Shown one piece after another: positions 4,580 through 6,321 of a stretch of 6,321 bases of DNA. Made by a program: the position numbers and the translations under genes. This DNA comes from Schwartzia sp. (in: firmicutes) (GTDB lineage Bacteria > Bacillota > Negativicutes > Selenomonadales > Selenomonadaceae). Below the pieces are notes generated by a model. It saw only the letters and a program-made list of their open reading frames with translations. It was not told the DNA's origin and made no database searches. Position 1 is the first letter of the stretch. Every line of letters starts with the position of its first letter. Where the stretch lies: the NCBI GenBank assembly GCA_017939945.1, contig JAGAZS010000041.1, forward strand, positions 1 to 6,321, read 5' to 3'.

Positions 4580-6321
4580 GTTATCGTCTCGTGACCGTCC
4601 CGCTCCTTTCGGAGCTTTCTCATGAAGCGCGCATTCTCGCGGGGGCGCGGCTGCGTGCAGCGCAGGGAGTCGTCTCCGCGGCGGCGGACGGGAAATGTCT
4701 CCGCGTCTGGCACAAGGGGGCGTATCTCTCGCCCGCCGCGCTCCGGCTTGTCCGGCGGATTCGCGAGGAGTCCGGGCAGCGCGCCGCCGAGCCGACGATG
4801 GCCGATTATCGTCGGGACGCGTTGATTTCCGTCGGCGTTTTTGCCGCGATGAAGCTTCTGGAAAAGAACGCGCCGGCCGCCTACGCGGGGCTTCGCGTCA
4901 TCCGGAGCCTGCTCGTGCTCGGCATGGCGAGAAATCTGTTTGAGAGCGGCTATGGCGGTCTGCTCCGGGACCGCCGCCCGAACGCCGACACCCTGACGGC
5001 TACGGCGGTAGCCGCGTCGGTATTGTCCGGCCGTCCGGAGTCGAGCCTGACGCTTTTGACCCTTTCCAACGTCGCCGAAATGTTGACGAGCTACGCGGCG
5101 GAACGGGCGCGCCGCCAAATCTCCGGCCTGCTGAACCTGAACCAGAGATATGTATGGCTGGTGGACGAGGGCGTCGAGAGAAAGGTGCCCGTGGAGTCCC
5201 TGAAAGTCGGCGACACGATCGCGGCGCACGCAGGCGAAAAAATCTGCATCGACGGTCGTGTGTTGGCCGGTTCCGCCGCGGTGAACCAGTCGTCAATCAC
5301 CGGCGAATCCAATCCCGCGATGAAGCAGGAAAAATCCCGCGTTTACGCCGGCAGCGTCGTGGAAGCGGGCGAGCTGATTATCCTGGTCGAAAAGGTCGGG
5401 CAGGACACGTCCCTGGCCCATATCGTGCATCTGGTGGAGGAGGCGCAGGCGCAGCGCGCGCCCGTGCAGAATTTCGCCGACCAGATGGCGAATTTCCTCG
5501 TGCCCGTTTCGCTTCTCGGCGCAATCGTCGTTTACGGCGCCACGAGGGATTGGCAGCGGGTGCTGAACCTTCTCTTTATCGACTTTTCCTGCGGACTGAA
5601 GCTTTCCACCGCCACGGCGATTTCCGCCGCGATTGCCGCCGCCGCGAAAAAAGGCATCCTCGTCAAGGGCGGCAATTACATCGAGGCGCTGGCGGCGGCG
5701 GATACCGTCGTGCTGGACAAGACCGGCACCCTGACGATCGGCGTGCCGCAGATTTCCCGCATACGGACCGTCGAGGGCGTCAGCGAAAAGGAGACGGTGC
5801 TTCTCGCCGCGTCGGCGGAAATGCACTCCGTTCATCCGCTGGCGGTCGCGATCCAAAAGTATGTCCGCGAAAAAGGCTGGGAAGTGCCCCAGCACAAAAG
5901 CTCCGCCACTGTCGTGGCCCGCGGTATGAAAGCAGTCGTGCCGGACTTCGAGACCTTCAGGGGCGGCTCGGTGCTTGTCGGCAGCCGGAAATTCATGGAG
6001 GAATCGAAGGTCAAAAATCTCGACGCGATTGAAATCGAGGAAGGCGCGCCGAGCTTGATCTATATCGCGCGGGACAAGAAACTGCTCGGCGTCATCGGCA
6101 TCCTTGACCCGATCCGCCCGAAGATGAAAAAGACGCTGAACCAGATGCGCCGGTACGGCATCGACGAAATCGTGATGCTGACGGGCGACTCGAAAGAGGT
6201 CGCGGAACGGGTGGCGCAGGACATGGATATCGACGCCTACTATGCGGAGGTGTTGCCGGAGGACAAGGCGAACTATGTGCAGAAGCTCAAAGAGCGGGGC
6301 CGCATCATGATGGTCGGCGAC
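4576..6321 (+). CDS. P1B-type heavy-metal-translocating ATPase (partial, 3' end cut)
   Basis: 582 codons are present without a stop; the gene leaves the window just before the expected GDGxND hinge (last residues MMVGD). It should export a metal ion using ATP. Seen in order: a cytoplasmic N-terminus (1-72) that may be a degenerate HMA module without CxxC; hydrophobic segments near 81-97, 104-120, 138-152 and 156-175; an actuator domain with TGES (242-245); membrane helices near 301-321 and 327-358. Then come the phosphorylation site DKTGT (D381), the nucleotide-domain HP (H420-P421), TGD (536-538) and PEDK (561-564). The membrane metal motif is Phe337-Ser-Cys339 with Lys342, where Cu and Zn pumps have CPC, so the usual proline is missing. 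The GxG of the nucleotide domain appears as AxG (448-450). ATGA overlap couples it to the upstream gene. Substrate is uncertain: Fe, Mn or Zn are possible. Confidence 0.95.
   Translation, partial: MSYRLVTVPLLSELSHEARILAGARLRAAQGVVSAAADGKCLRVWHKGAYLSPAALRLVRRIREESGQRAAEPTMADYRRDALISVGVFAAMKLLEKNAPAAYAGLRVIRSLLVLGMARNLFESGYGGLLRDRRPNADTLTATAVAASVLSGRPESSLTLLTLSNVAEMLTSYAAERARRQISGLLNLNQRYVWLVDEGVERKVPVESLKVGDTIAAHAGEKICIDGRVLAGSAAVNQSSITGESNPAMKQEKSRVYAGSVVEAGELIILVEKVGQDTSLAHIVHLVEEAQAQRAPVQNFADQMANFLVPVSLLGAIVVYGATRDWQRVLNLLFIDFSCGLKLSTATAISAAIAAAAKKGILVKGGNYIEALAAADTVVLDKTGTLTIGVPQISRIRTVEGVSEKETVLLAASAEMHSVHPLAVAIQKYVREKGWEVPQHKSSATVVARGMKAVVPDFETFRGGSVLVGSRKFMEESKVKNLDAIEIEEGAPSLIYIARDKKLLGVIGILDPIRPKMKKTLNQMRRYGIDEIVMLTGDSKEVAERVAQDMDIDAYYAEVLPEDKANYVQKLKERGRIMMVGD

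Noticed and set aside
4234..5229. 331-codon minus-strand frame opposite the second HMA gene and ATPase
   Set aside because: Antisense to two well-supported coupled genes, Arg/Gly-rich and without motifs.
5154..6032. 292-codon plus-strand frame inside the ATPase
   Set aside because: It is the shifted frame of the ATPase, which has every P-type motif in its own frame; the Arg-rich translation has no domain.
1..6321. CRISPR array, tRNA, rRNA, insertion sequence or riboswitch
   Set aside because: No direct-repeat array, tRNA-like cloverleaf, transposase motif or recognisable riboswitch core was seen on either strand by eye.

Overview
The window reads as chromosomal DNA of a GC-rich anaerobe, most likely of the class Negativicutes (Selenomonas/Megasphaera relatives). 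Three things point there: the flavodoxin closely resembles the Megasphaera elsdenii type, a DUF3793 gene sits beside it, and the promoters are strong sigma-70 type with good Shine-Dalgarno sites. This assignment is from recognition of families, not a database search. The whole window looks like a metal-homeostasis island, very probably controlled by a Fur-family repressor, because four near-consensus 15-bp Fur-type boxes lie on its promoters.

Layout. Minus strand, 1-99: start of a secreted-protein gene, cut by the window edge. Minus strand, 215-862: a class I SAM-dependent methyltransferase with a near-perfect promoter whose start region is covered by a Fur box. Minus strand, 959-1744: a ZIP-family metal transporter. 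Between 1745 and 1854 lies a strikingly symmetric divergent promoter with two Fur boxes, firing leftward into the ZIP gene and rightward into a DUF3793 gene (1855-2427). A flavodoxin gene (2514-2945) follows, separated by a stable hairpin and probably co-transcribed. The 263 bp from 2946 to 3208 hold no gene: they contain a weak and a strong terminator, then a new promoter with a Fur box.

Plus strand, 3209-6321: a four-gene operon of a small single-helix membrane protein (68 aa), two membrane-anchored proteins with cysteine-free HMA-like domains, and a P1B-type heavy-metal ATPase that runs off the right edge after 582 codons. The ATPase has all catalytic P-type motifs but an unusual, proline-free membrane motif (Phe-Ser-Cys in place of Cys-Pro-Cys). 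A textbook intrinsic terminator lies between the first and second genes, so the small protein is probably made in excess over the ATPase.

Working together: metal starvation would derepress the ZIP importer, flavodoxin (an iron-sparing replacement for ferredoxin), the DUF3793 protein and the methyltransferase. It would also derepress the ATPase operon, which by family should export a metal. A starvation-induced exporter with three metal-ligand-less HMA modules and a small membrane partner is the most interesting system here; its substrate and the role of its accessory proteins are inferred, not shown.
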